DNA of 28,148 bases from an uncultured Flavobacteriales bacterium (lineage in GTDB: Bacteria; Bacteroidota; Bacteroidia; Flavobacteriales; Weeksellaceae): contig CALJKL010000077.1 of the NCBI GenBank assembly GCA_937973555.1, positions 1 through 28,148 of the forward strand. Direction: 5' to 3'. Below are positions 16,100 to 23,427 of the stretch, piece after piece. Every line of letters starts with the position of its first letter. The stretch's first letter is position 1. The position numbers and the translations under genes were made by a program. A model generated the notes under the pieces. The model saw nothing but the letters and a program-made list of their open reading frames with translations, was not told the DNA's origin and did no database searches.

Positions 16100-16144
16100 T
16101 AAACATCATTTAAACTCAATATTATTCCATTAAAATAAAAAATT

Positions 16145-17389
16145 ATGATAAAAAAGATATTCTTACCCATCACTTTAGCACTGTTAGTGGTATCCTGCAA
16201 AAAGGAAAGTGCTAATAACAGCCTTTCTGAATTAATTGCTAAAAAAGATGTAGCAGGCCTACAGGCTTACCGTGAAAAGCAACAGAAAACCATAGACAGC
16301 ATTAATGCTGTAATGGCAGATGTAGATAAAAACTTGAGTGAATTTGGTGTTGCGCAAACCAATGGTTTGGTAAGTATTAAGCCGCTTGAGTTAACCAACT
16401 TTGCGCATTACATAGAAATGCAGGGCAATGTAACAACTGATCAGGCGGTAGATGTTCAGCCACAATTACCAGGAACTTTAACGTTGTATGTAAAACAAGG
16501 TCAGCGTGTAGGTGCCGGACAGGTAATTGGTAGAGTAGCAGAGGGTGGTATTGCAGACCAATTGAAGCAGGCGCAAATTCAGGTTTCTGCGGCTAAGGCT
16601 CAATTACAGCAAATTAAAAATGCTTCTGAATTGTCTAGAATTCTTTACGAAAAACAAGCCAGTCTTTGGAGACAAAAAATTGGATCTGAGGTGCAATATC
16701 TTCAAGCTAAAACTTCTTATGATACCAGTTTGAAGCAAGTAGCTGCAGTAGAAAGCCAAGTAGCTGCTACTCAAAAAGCGGCAGATGCTGTAGCGGCTCA
16801 GTTAAACAAAACCATCATTAGAGCTCCTTTCTCTGGGGTGATTGATGAGGTAAAACAACAAACAGGTCAGGTGGTTTCTCCGGGCATGCCTATCTTAAAA
16901 TTAATAGGTCTAGGCATGATGAGAGTAGAAGCCAAAGTGCCAGAAACCTATTTGGCAAAAGTAAAAGCAGGAACAAGTGTAACAGTAGAATTCCCGATGC
17001 TGAACAAGAAAGTAAATGCTAGAGTAAGATTAACATCCAACTATATAGACCCTACTACCAGAACGTATATCATTCAGGTGCCTGTGGTGAATGAAGGAGG
17101 AATGTTTAAACCAAATTTATTGGCAAAAGTAAAAATTGAAGATTATTTAAACCCTAATGCTATTGTAGTACCGTCACAATATATCTATGATGATGCAGCG
17201 TATAAATCATTTGTTTTTGTGGCTAAAAATGTCAATGGAAAGGATGCGGTAGCCAAAAAAGTATACATAACCAAAGGGGAAAAATCTGAAAATTCTGTAG
17301 AAATTACACAAGGTTTATCCAAAGGAGATATTTTGATAACAGATGGTTCTAAAACCTTAACTGACGGACAAAAAATTAAAATACAGTAA
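16145..17389 (+). CDS. RND efflux periplasmic adaptor lipoprotein
   Basis: This 414-residue HlyD/AcrA-family adaptor has a lipoprotein signal ending at Cys18 (LLVVSC), followed by KKES. An extra charged helical segment at about 30-65 (AYREKQQKTIDSINAV) precedes the core and is absent from the adaptor of operon 1. The lipoyl half-motif is PGTLTLYVKQGQRVGAGQVIG at about residues 108-128. A coiled-coil hairpin follows, then the second half (IIRAPFSGVIDEVKQQTGQ) and the beta-barrel and membrane-proximal domains. It lies 45 nt behind the channel gene and 76 nt before the pump gene; the latter gap contains a tandem heptamer repeat. It would join the long RND pump to the TolC-like channel. Confidence 0.95.
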   Translation: MIKKIFLPITLALLVVSCKKESANNSLSELIAKKDVAGLQAYREKQQKTIDSINAVMADVDKNLSEFGVAQTNGLVSIKPLELTNFAHYIEMQGNVTTDQAVDVQPQLPGTLTLYVKQGQRVGAGQVIGRVAEGGIADQLKQAQIQVSAAKAQLQQIKNASELSRILYEKQASLWRQKIGSEVQYLQAKTSYDTSLKQVAAVESQVAATQKAADAVAAQLNKTIIRAPFSGVIDEVKQQTGQVVSPGMPILKLIGLGMMRVEAKVPETYLAKVKAGTSVTVEFPMLNKKVNARVRLTSNYIDPTTRTYIIQVPVVNEGGMFKPNLLAKVKIEDYLNPNAIVVPSQYIYDDAAYKSFVFVAKNVNGKDAVAKKVYITKGEKSENSVEITQGLSKGDILITDGSKTLTDGQKIKIQ

Positions 17390-17430
17390 TTGTTGACAGT
17401 TGAAAGTAGATGGTTTTTAGAAATTCTTAT

Positions 17431-17458
17431 CAACTAACAACTAACAACCAACAACCAA
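17431..17458 (+). repeat. Four tandem heptamers (two CAACTAA, two CAACCAA) inside the efflux operon
   Basis: CAACTAA occurs at 17431 and 17438, and CAACCAA at 17445 and 17452, back to back. Upstream, just after the adaptor stop, GTTG and AGTTG (within 17392-17403) are complementary to the heptamer core CAAC(T), so the gap could fold into a loose hairpin between the adaptor and pump genes. The repeat ends 7 nt before the pump ATG and overlaps the region used for ribosome loading. Confidence 0.75.
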
Positions 17459-17465
17459 TAAAAAT

Positions 17466-20400
17466 ATGAGTTCACACAACAATCATAAAAAAGAGTTTTT
17501 CTTTTCAAGTTGGGCGGTAGACAACAGGGTAACGGTTTATTTATTGACCTTTATTATTGTAGTATTAGGTGTCGTTGCCTATTTCTCTATGCCAAGAGAA
17601 AGTTTTCCGGAAATTGTACAAAACAAGGTATATATTTCTACCGTTTATCCGGGTAACTCTGCCGAAGATGTAGAAAAACTGATTACCAAAAAACTGGAAG
17701 ACAAGTTTAAGAATGTCTCTGGGGTAGAAAAGGTAGAGTCCAATTCTTTTCAGGATTATTGTCTTATCGTGGTAGATTTCAACGAAAAGGAAGACCTTAA
17801 CCTTGCGAAGCAGAAAATAAAAGACAAGGTAGACGAAGCCAAAGGAAACCAAGATTGGCCGAATCTAGACAGTGGTTCAAAAGTAGAGCCTTCTGTTTTT
17901 GATCTTAATATTTCTGAAGAATTTCCAATCCTGAACATCAATATCAAAGGAAATTATCCTAAGCAGACTCTTAAAAAGTATGCAGAGCAGATAGAAGATG
18001 ATATGGAAGATATTTCTGAAATTAAAGATGCCGTTATCCTTGGTGTAGATGAAAACGAAGTAGAAATTGCTTTAGATTTATACAAAATGAATGCGGCACA
18101 AGTGAGTTTTGATAACGTTATCAATGCCGTTAAAAATGAAAATATCACCATTTCTGGAGGTAACCTTACCACAGAAGGATATAGAAATAATGTAAGGATT
18201 AAGGGGCAAATTGCCAATCCTAATGAAATAGGAAACTTTGTAGTAAAGCCTGGCATCAGAATTTCTGATATAGGAACCGTAAGTTTTAAGGAAAAAGAAA
18301 AAACCACTTATGCCCGCGAGATGGGTCAGGATGTGGTAATGGTGAATCTTAAGAAAAGGGCGGGCTCTAACATGATTGATGCCATAGAGCAAGCTAAGGA
18401 AAAGCTTAAAAAAGCAGAGGAAACCTATATTCCTAAAGATGTTACCATTACAGCGACTTCAGACCAGTCTATACAGGTAGAACACCAAGTAAACGAATTG
18501 GCCAACCACATCATTATCGGTATTCTATTGGTAATGGCAGTATTGAGCTTCTCTATGGGAATGAAGAATTCACTTTTTGTGGGAACAGCCATTCCATTGT
18601 CTATGTTAATTGCCTTTGCGATACTTAATGCCTTCGGTATTACCCTAAATACGATGGTGCTTTTTGCGATGGTAATGGGGCTAGGGATGTTAGTAGATGA
18701 CGGTATTGTGGTGGTAGATAACGTATATGCCAATATGGAAAAAGGCTACTCCAGAAGAGAGGCTTCTAAATATGGTATTGGCGAAATTGCCTTCCCGGTA
18801 ATTACCTCTACTTTGACTACTTTGGCAGCTTTTGCCCCAATGTTGTTGTGGCCGGGTATAATGGGAGAATTCATGAAATATTTCCCGATTACCATTACGG
18901 TAACCCTTTCTGCGTCTTTATTTGTAGCGATGATTATCAATGCCTCTATGACAGGGGGAAGTATGACGCTTCAAGATGAAAATTTAACTTCCGAAACCAA
19001 TAAAAAACTGACGATTCTCTTCACTGTTGTTGGGGTTGCTGGTTTATTGATAGGATTAATTACAGGAACTAAAGGCTTCTTCGCTTTAACCACGCTTTCG
19101 GTGTTGGCTATTACTGCCATTTGGACTTATAAGAATTATTTCTTTGGAAAAATTCAGCATTTCCAAACGACTTTCTTCCCGGGACTTGAATTAAAATATC
19201 AAGATTTCTTAAGAAAACTTTTGGATGGAAAACCTAAAAAAGCACTGTTGTATGTGGTAGGATTGCTGTTTGCTTCTTTTGTGATTATGGGCGTTTCTTT
19301 TGCTACCAAGTGGACAAAAGTATTGTTCTTCCCAGATGTAATGCCGAAGCAGATGTATGTCTATATGGATTTCCCTCAAGGAACGGACATCGGTAAAACC
19401 AATGAGGCAACCAAAAAGATTGAAAGAAGTGTTTTAAACGCTATTTCTAAATATAAGGACGAAAAAACAGGCAAAAATTTCCTGATTGAAAGTATGATTA
19501 CCCAAGTGGGTAAGGGTGCTGTGAATCCTCAGGTAGATGCCGGTTCGCAGGCAGATACGCCTCATAAGTCTAAAATTACCATCAATTTTGTTGAGTTTAA
19601 CGAAAGAAGAGGTGTTGATACCAATGATGTTTTAGAGGAAATCAGAGATGCTGTTCCTTCTATTCCTGGCGCAACAGTTACCGTGGAGAAACAAGCAAAC
19701 GGTCCGCCGGTAGGGTATCCTATTTCTATTGAATTAAAAGGAAACGACTATAATCAGTTGATTGCAGAATCTCAAAGAATGATTTCTTATATCAATGCCA
19801 AAAACATTACTGGGATTGAAAAATTGCAATCTGATGTAAATAAAGACAGCCCAGAAATGATTATCGACATCGATAGAGAAGTGGCTGGTAACTTGGGAGT
19901 CTCTACGGCTTACACCGGAATTACTTTGAGAAGAGCCATGTTTGGACAAGATATATCTACTTTTAAAGATATTGAAGATGATTATCAAATTGCTGTAAGA
20001 TTGCAGGAAGACCAGCGTAAAAATCAAAGTGCGTTGTTCAATCAGCCTATTACGTTCCAAAATAACAAAGGACAATTGTTGCAAATTCCTATCTCTACTT
20101 TTGCAAGGTTTAAAGAAGAAAAAACCTTCAGTAAAATCAAGAGAAAAGACAATACCAGAACCATTATGGTGTATTCTAACATTACCCAGGGAGCCAATGC
20201 CAATGAAATTATCGGCAAACTACAATCGGATATGAAGAATTACCAATTGCCTGATGGTGTCTCATACAGATTTGCAGGAGAGCAAGAAGAGCAGGGCAAA
20301 AACCAAAATTTCTTGTTCTTGGCATTGTTTTTAGCCATGGCCATGGTAACGGGGATTATTGTATTTCAGTTCAACTCCATGTCTAAAACAGTCATCATCA

Positions 20401-20942
20401 TGACTACCATTTTGTTAAGTTTCAGTGGAGTGTTCTTAGGATTAACCATTTTCAAGATGAATTTCGTAATCTTGATGACCATGATGGGAATTATCTCTTT
20501 GGCAGGGGTTGTGGTGAAAAACGGTATCGTTTTAATGGACTTCTTTGTACTGAGATTAGATGATAAAATTGCTGAAAAAGGAGTAGAGTCTCATGATGAT
20601 TTAACTATAGATGAGGTGAAAGAGGTGATTATAGAATCTGGTAAAGCCAGACTAAGACCGGTTCTTTTAACTGCTACCACTGCAGTTCTAGGGTTAATTC
20701 CTTTGGCAATTGGGTTGAATTTTGACATTTGGAGTTTCTTAACGACGCTCAATCCGCATCTTTCTATCGGAGGCGATAACGTGGCTTTCTGGGGTCCATT
20801 GGCCTGGACCATCATTTTCGGGCTTACCTTTGCTACATTCCTTACCTTATTAATGGTTCCGGTAATGTTCTACTTGGTAAGCAAAATGAAAATAAAGAGA
20901 AGAACCAGAAAACTGGAAAAACTCAAATTAAAAGGTTTATAA
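17466..20942 (+). CDS. Long RND efflux pump (1158 residues)
   Basis: This inner-membrane RND transporter is about 110 residues longer than AcrB. The proton-relay residues are present: Asp411 and Asp412 in TM4 (LGMLVDDGIVVVDNVY) and Lys1018 in TM10 (GVVVKNGIVLMDF). The extra length lies mainly in three places. A hydrophobic stretch at about 517-556 after TM6 could add two membrane helices. A charged loop after TM10 (about 1030-1050) is the second. The third is a segment between TM11 and TM12 containing LTTLNPHLSIGGDNVAFWGP. The cytosolic N-terminus (SSHNNHKKEFFFSSWAVDNR) is typical of this Bacteroidota RND group. It is the last gene of the tetR operon and has a strong terminator behind it. The substrate is unknown. 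Confidence 0.95.
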   Translation: MSSHNNHKKEFFFSSWAVDNRVTVYLLTFIIVVLGVVAYFSMPRESFPEIVQNKVYISTVYPGNSAEDVEKLITKKLEDKFKNVSGVEKVESNSFQDYCLIVVDFNEKEDLNLAKQKIKDKVDEAKGNQDWPNLDSGSKVEPSVFDLNISEEFPILNINIKGNYPKQTLKKYAEQIEDDMEDISEIKDAVILGVDENEVEIALDLYKMNAAQVSFDNVINAVKNENITISGGNLTTEGYRNNVRIKGQIANPNEIGNFVVKPGIRISDIGTVSFKEKEKTTYAREMGQDVVMVNLKKRAGSNMIDAIEQAKEKLKKAEETYIPKDVTITATSDQSIQVEHQVNELANHIIIGILLVMAVLSFSMGMKNSLFVGTAIPLSMLIAFAILNAFGITLNTMVLFAMVMGLGMLVDDGIVVVDNVYANMEKGYSRREASKYGIGEIAFPVITSTLTTLAAFAPMLLWPGIMGEFMKYFPITITVTLSASLFVAMIINASMTGGSMTLQDENLTSETNKKLTILFTVVGVAGLLIGLITGTKGFFALTTLSVLAITAIWTYKNYFFGKIQHFQTTFFPGLELKYQDFLRKLLDGKPKKALLYVVGLLFASFVIMGVSFATKWTKVLFFPDVMPKQMYVYMDFPQGTDIGKTNEATKKIERSVLNAISKYKDEKTGKNFLIESMITQVGKGAVNPQVDAGSQADTPHKSKITINFVEFNERRGVDTNDVLEEIRDAVPSIPGATVTVEKQANGPPVGYPISIELKGNDYNQLIAESQRMISYINAKNITGIEKLQSDVNKDSPEMIIDIDREVAGNLGVSTAYTGITLRRAMFGQDISTFKDIEDDYQIAVRLQEDQRKNQSALFNQPITFQNNKGQLLQIPISTFARFKEEKTFSKIKRKDNTRTIMVYSNITQGANANEIIGKLQSDMKNYQLPDGVSYRFAGEQEEQGKNQNFLFLALFLAMAMVTGIIVFQFNSMSKTVIIMTTILLSFSGVFLGLTIFKMNFVILMTMMGIISLAGVVVKNGIVLMDFFVLRLDDKIAEKGVESHDDLTIDEVKEVIIESGKARLRPVLLTATTAVLGLIPLAIGLNFDIWSFLTTLNPHLSIGGDNVAFWGPLAWTIIFGLTFATFLTLLMVPVMFYLVSKMKIKRRTRKLEKLKLKGL

Positions 20943-20965
20943 TTCAATTATTAAAATTTATTAAT

Positions 20966-21003
20966 AAAAATCTCGTTCTAAAACTTAGAATGAGATTTTT
21001 TTT
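20966..21003 (+). terminator. Strong intrinsic terminator of RND operon 2
   Basis: TCTCGTTCTAA (20971-20981) pairs with TTAGAATGAGA (20985-20995), with one G-U pair and a 3-nt loop. The stem is extended by flanking A and T runs, and the T tract covers 20996-21003. It lies 28 nt beyond the pump stop codon. Confidence 0.93.
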
Positions 21004-21041
21004 GAATTATTTTTACGAGATTTGTAATTATAAATAGCAAT

Positions 21042-22460
21042 ATGAAAAAGTTAGGATTGTTTTTTTTTATTCTTGTTCAGTTTTCTTTTGCGCAGGTTAA
21101 CATAGGCGTAAAAAATGATCATTTTATTTCTACAAATGCCATAACCAATAATCCTTCCGTTTTCTTGCAAAACCCAAATCCTTGGGAGATAAATCTTTTT
21201 TCGGCGGATGTTTTTTTACAAAACAATTATTCGTTTATTTCTCAGCAAAGTCTTTTGGGACTTACCGGTAAAGATGTAAAACTATATTCTAATAACTCTT
21301 CTAACCAAGAAAATTTGCCTAAAAATACTGTTGGGTTTGAGGATAATTCTAAATTTAATGAATATTTTCAGACTGATATTTTGGGACCTTCATTTGCCAT
21401 AAAATTCAAAATAAAAGAGCAGGAATTTGCTGCAGGTTTCTATACCAGACTTAGAACAATTGGCAGTAGTTTTGGTATTGACAATCAGTATAAATATACC
21501 AATTTCATAAACCAATCAAACTTTAGCAGAACCTATAATCCTTTTGAATTAAGCTATGCCACTATTCAGGAGAATGCTGTGTTTGTTTCTAAGCCTTTGA
21601 TTAAAGAAAGAGAAAAAGAATTACTGGCAGGTATTACTTTAAAACAAGCAAACGTTTGGGATGCTTTAATTATAAGAAATAACAGAACTTTCAATTTTGA
21701 TTACGACAGTAGTACCAAAAATCTGACTCTTAATAATTATGATATTGATGTTTTTGCATCTACTTCATATGATTTCACTAATAAAGATTATAAGCCTAAA
21801 AATAATGGGAAATCTTATGCCTCAGATATTGGTTTTACTTACGTAGATTATGGCGATTATGAAAAAGAAAATGGAGAATATTTACAAAAAATAGGTTTCT
21901 CTATTACAGATATTGGATTTATAAAAATTAATGGAGAGCATCATCTTTTTATGAGTAATCCTATTATTATCAATCAAAAATACAGATTTACCAATACGGA
22001 TAATGTTTTTAATCTTTTAAAAGAAGTAAGCAATATTGTGTATAATAATCCCGATTCTTCTTTAGAAGATACTTCTTTCAATATAGCATTACCTACAGCT
22101 TTACATCTTTCTTACAGTGGAAATCTTACCAAAAGCAGGTACCTTACTTTGGGGCTTACCCAAAGAATTCCTTTGTCTAAAAATGCTTTTAGGACGGCAA
22201 ATATAATGTATGCTAATTTTGCAAAGAATAAATCTAATTTTACATACGCAGCGCAGGTTTCTGTTTTCGAATACAATAGGCTACAACTGGGCGGATACCT
22301 TAGATGGGGACCTTTCTTTGTGGGAAGCGACAATGTATTACCGGTATTTTTCACTCAGAAAAAGCTCAATTCCTTTGATTTTTATTTTGGGCTGAAAATC
22401 TATCCTTTTTGGAGTGATGCTATGAAAAGACGAGCAAATAAAGATTGTAACTGCTATTAA
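21042..22460 (+). CDS. DUF5723-family outer-membrane beta-barrel-like protein
   Basis: This is a 472-residue exported protein. The Sec signal ends near residue 18 (QFSFAQ). The body has alternating polar and aromatic strands with short turns, typical of an outer-membrane barrel. The C-terminal part contains YLRWGPFFVGSDNVLPVFF, the most recognisable stretch of the Bacteroidota DUF5723 family; the function of that family is not established. The first half (residues 20-60) lists Asn/Pro-rich segments seen in the N-terminal plug-like region of such proteins. A weak -7-like GAGATTTG ends 18 nt before the ATG. Its TAA overlaps the stop codon of the convergent ABC ATPase gene by two bases, and the genes by four, with no terminator visible between them. 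The family assignment is from memory of the motif and is fairly confident. Confidence 0.75.
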   Translation: MKKLGLFFFILVQFSFAQVNIGVKNDHFISTNAITNNPSVFLQNPNPWEINLFSADVFLQNNYSFISQQSLLGLTGKDVKLYSNNSSNQENLPKNTVGFEDNSKFNEYFQTDILGPSFAIKFKIKEQEFAAGFYTRLRTIGSSFGIDNQYKYTNFINQSNFSRTYNPFELSYATIQENAVFVSKPLIKEREKELLAGITLKQANVWDALIIRNNRTFNFDYDSSTKNLTLNNYDIDVFASTSYDFTNKDYKPKNNGKSYASDIGFTYVDYGDYEKENGEYLQKIGFSITDIGFIKINGEHHLFMSNPIIINQKYRFTNTDNVFNLLKEVSNIVYNNPDSSLEDTSFNIALPTALHLSYSGNLTKSRYLTLGLTQRIPLSKNAFRTANIMYANFAKNKSNFTYAAQVSVFEYNRLQLGGYLRWGPFFVGSDNVLPVFFTQKKLNSFDFYFGLKIYPFWSDAMKRRANKDCNCY

Positions 22461-23152
22461 GAAGTATATTTTTGGAAGGCTTCTTCCAGACTTTCATGTT
22501 TTCCTTTGAATTCGGAAATAGGAGAATCTTGAATAATTTTTCCCTGATGAATGAGAATTACTCTCGTGCAAAGCGCTTCTACTTCCTGCATGATGTGGGT
22601 AGAAAGAATCACGGTTTTTTCTTTTCCGATTTCCTTTATCACGTTACGTATTTCCAAAATTTGGTTGGGATCCAAACCGTTTGTAGGTTCGTCTAGAATC
22701 AATAAATCTGGTGCGTGAAGAATTGCTTGAGCCAAGCCTACGCGTTGTTTATAGCCTTTTGAAAGTTGAGTGATTTTCTTATTTTTTTCTGGCGTTATGC
22801 CCACCAAATCAATGATTTCGTTTACTTTTTCTTTAGGAGTTTTATGAATGTCTGCTACAAATTGCAAATATTCCTTCACATACATTTCTGAGTAAAGGGG
22901 ATTGTTTTCGGGCAGAAAACCCATATTTTTTTTGCATTCAATATCATTTTCTGTGATGTCTTTTCCATTAAAAATCACCTTTCCGCTATCTATTTTCAGT
23001 ACACCCGTTACAGACTTCATCAGCGTAGATTTTCCAGCGCCATTCGGCCCTAGAAGTCCGATGATTTCATTTTTTTTGATTTCTATATTGATATTGTCTA
23101 GCGCCTTTTGTTCGCCAAATTTCTTCGTAAGGTTGATGATTTCTAAAGACAT
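22457..23152 (-). CDS. ABC transporter ATP-binding protein, GldA-like
   Basis: This is a complete ATPase domain of 231 residues: Walker A GPNGAGKST (35-43), signature LSKGYKQRVGLAQ (from 130), Walker B LLILDEP (Asp154, Glu155) and switch His186 (STHIMQEVEAL). FLPENNPLYSEMYVKEYL at 79-96 and SKGYKQRVGLA strongly recall GldA, the ATPase of the gliding-associated GldAFG transporter of Flavobacterium. GldA of F. johnsoniae is about 300 residues, so this protein lacks a C-terminal region of roughly 70. No permease gene (GldF or GldG) is adjacent. Isolated placement of gldA is also known in gliding species, but a gliding role is not shown here. It may energise another ABC-2 exporter. It is transcribed from the minus strand, convergent with the DUF5723 gene. 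Confidence 0.9.
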   Translation of the reverse strand: MSLEIINLTKKFGEQKALDNINIEIKKNEIIGLLGPNGAGKSTLMKSVTGVLKIDSGKVIFNGKDITENDIECKKNMGFLPENNPLYSEMYVKEYLQFVADIHKTPKEKVNEIIDLVGITPEKNKKITQLSKGYKQRVGLAQAILHAPDLLILDEPTNGLDPNQILEIRNVIKEIGKEKTVILSTHIMQEVEALCTRVILIHQGKIIQDSPISEFKGKHESLEEAFQKYTS

Positions 23153-23169
23153 GATTCAAATTGAATTTT

Positions 23170-23197
23170 GAGGCTTCGACAGGCTTGCCCTGGCAAA
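23170..23197. other. GC-rich patch resembling a degenerate intergenic repeat
   Basis: GCTTCGACAGGCTTGCCCTG is a short GC-rich stretch in otherwise AT-rich DNA between the ABC gene and the tRNA. It has a small imperfect dyad (CAGGC / GCCCTG). TCGACAGG (23176-23183) also occurs in the tRNA gene at 23314-23321. It may be a worn copy of a Bacteroidota intergenic palindrome; one copy in the window cannot prove it. Confidence 0.25.
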
Positions 23198-23275
23198 GAT
23201 TAATAAACGCAAAAATAAAGATTATATTTTTATTGAAGAACCTGATCCTGCTTTCAGTCTCAATCTAGGGTTAAT

Positions 23276-23301
23276 AAAAAATCCCAAGAAATTCTTGGGA
23301 T
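23276..23301 (-). terminator. Intrinsic terminator of tRNA-Arg
   Basis: ATCCCAAG (23281-23288) and CTTGGGAT (23294-23301) form an 8-bp stem with a 5-nt loop. Read on the minus strand it is followed by a T run (complement of 23276-23280). It lies 7 nt beyond the tRNA 3' end. Confidence 0.85.
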
Positions 23302-23308
23302 GCTTTTG

Positions 23309-23382
23309 TGACCTCGACAGGATTCAAACCTGTAACCTTCTGAGCCGTAATCAGATGCGCTATTCAGTTGCGCCACGAGGCC
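23309..23382 (-). tRNA. tRNA-Arg (anticodon ACG)
   Basis: The 74-nt cloverleaf reads on the minus strand from 23382. The acceptor GGCCTCG pairs with CGAGGTC (one G-U), with discriminator A. The D arm is GCGC/GCGC. The anticodon stem TCTGA/TCAGA holds the loop TTACGGC, giving anticodon ACG, which reads CGN Arg codons after A-to-I editing by TadA. The T arm ACAGG/CCTGT holds the loop TTTGAAT. The CCA end is not encoded, so the CCA-adding enzyme must supply it. It has its own -7 box and terminator and is transcribed alone. Confidence 0.97.
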
Positions 23383-23391
23383 GTTTTTAGG

Positions 23392-23423
23392 TTTGCAAAT
23401 ATAATGTTTTTTTATTTCCTTTG
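23392..23423 (+). promoter_or_regulatory. Promoter of the binding lipoprotein gene
   Basis: TTTG (23392-23395), a 20-nt spacer and TTCCTTTG (23416-23423) match the consensus except for one base. The -7 box ends 5 nt before the ATG at 23428, so the predicted start coincides with the codon and the mRNA would be leaderless. It overlaps the tRNA promoter on the other strand. Confidence 0.5.
23396..23403 (-). promoter_or_regulatory. -7 promoter element of tRNA-Arg
   Basis: On the minus strand this is TATATTTG, a full TAnnTTTG match, 13 nt before the mature 5' end of the tRNA. The predicted start is near 23389. No clear TTTG -33 box is visible. Confidence 0.6.
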
Positions 23424-23427
23424 AAAA

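Noticed and set aside
17431..17458. CRISPR-like array
   Set aside because: The units are contiguous heptamers without spacers, and there are no cas genes.
14176..20942. Mobile element or island carrying the tetR-efflux operon
   Set aside because: No transposase, integrase, direct repeats or clear change in composition was visible at its borders.
22474..22489. Hairpin TGGAAG/CTTCCA as terminator between the convergent DUF5723 and ABC genes
   Set aside because: There is no T run after it on either strand, and it lies within the conserved coding region for the ATPase C-terminus.
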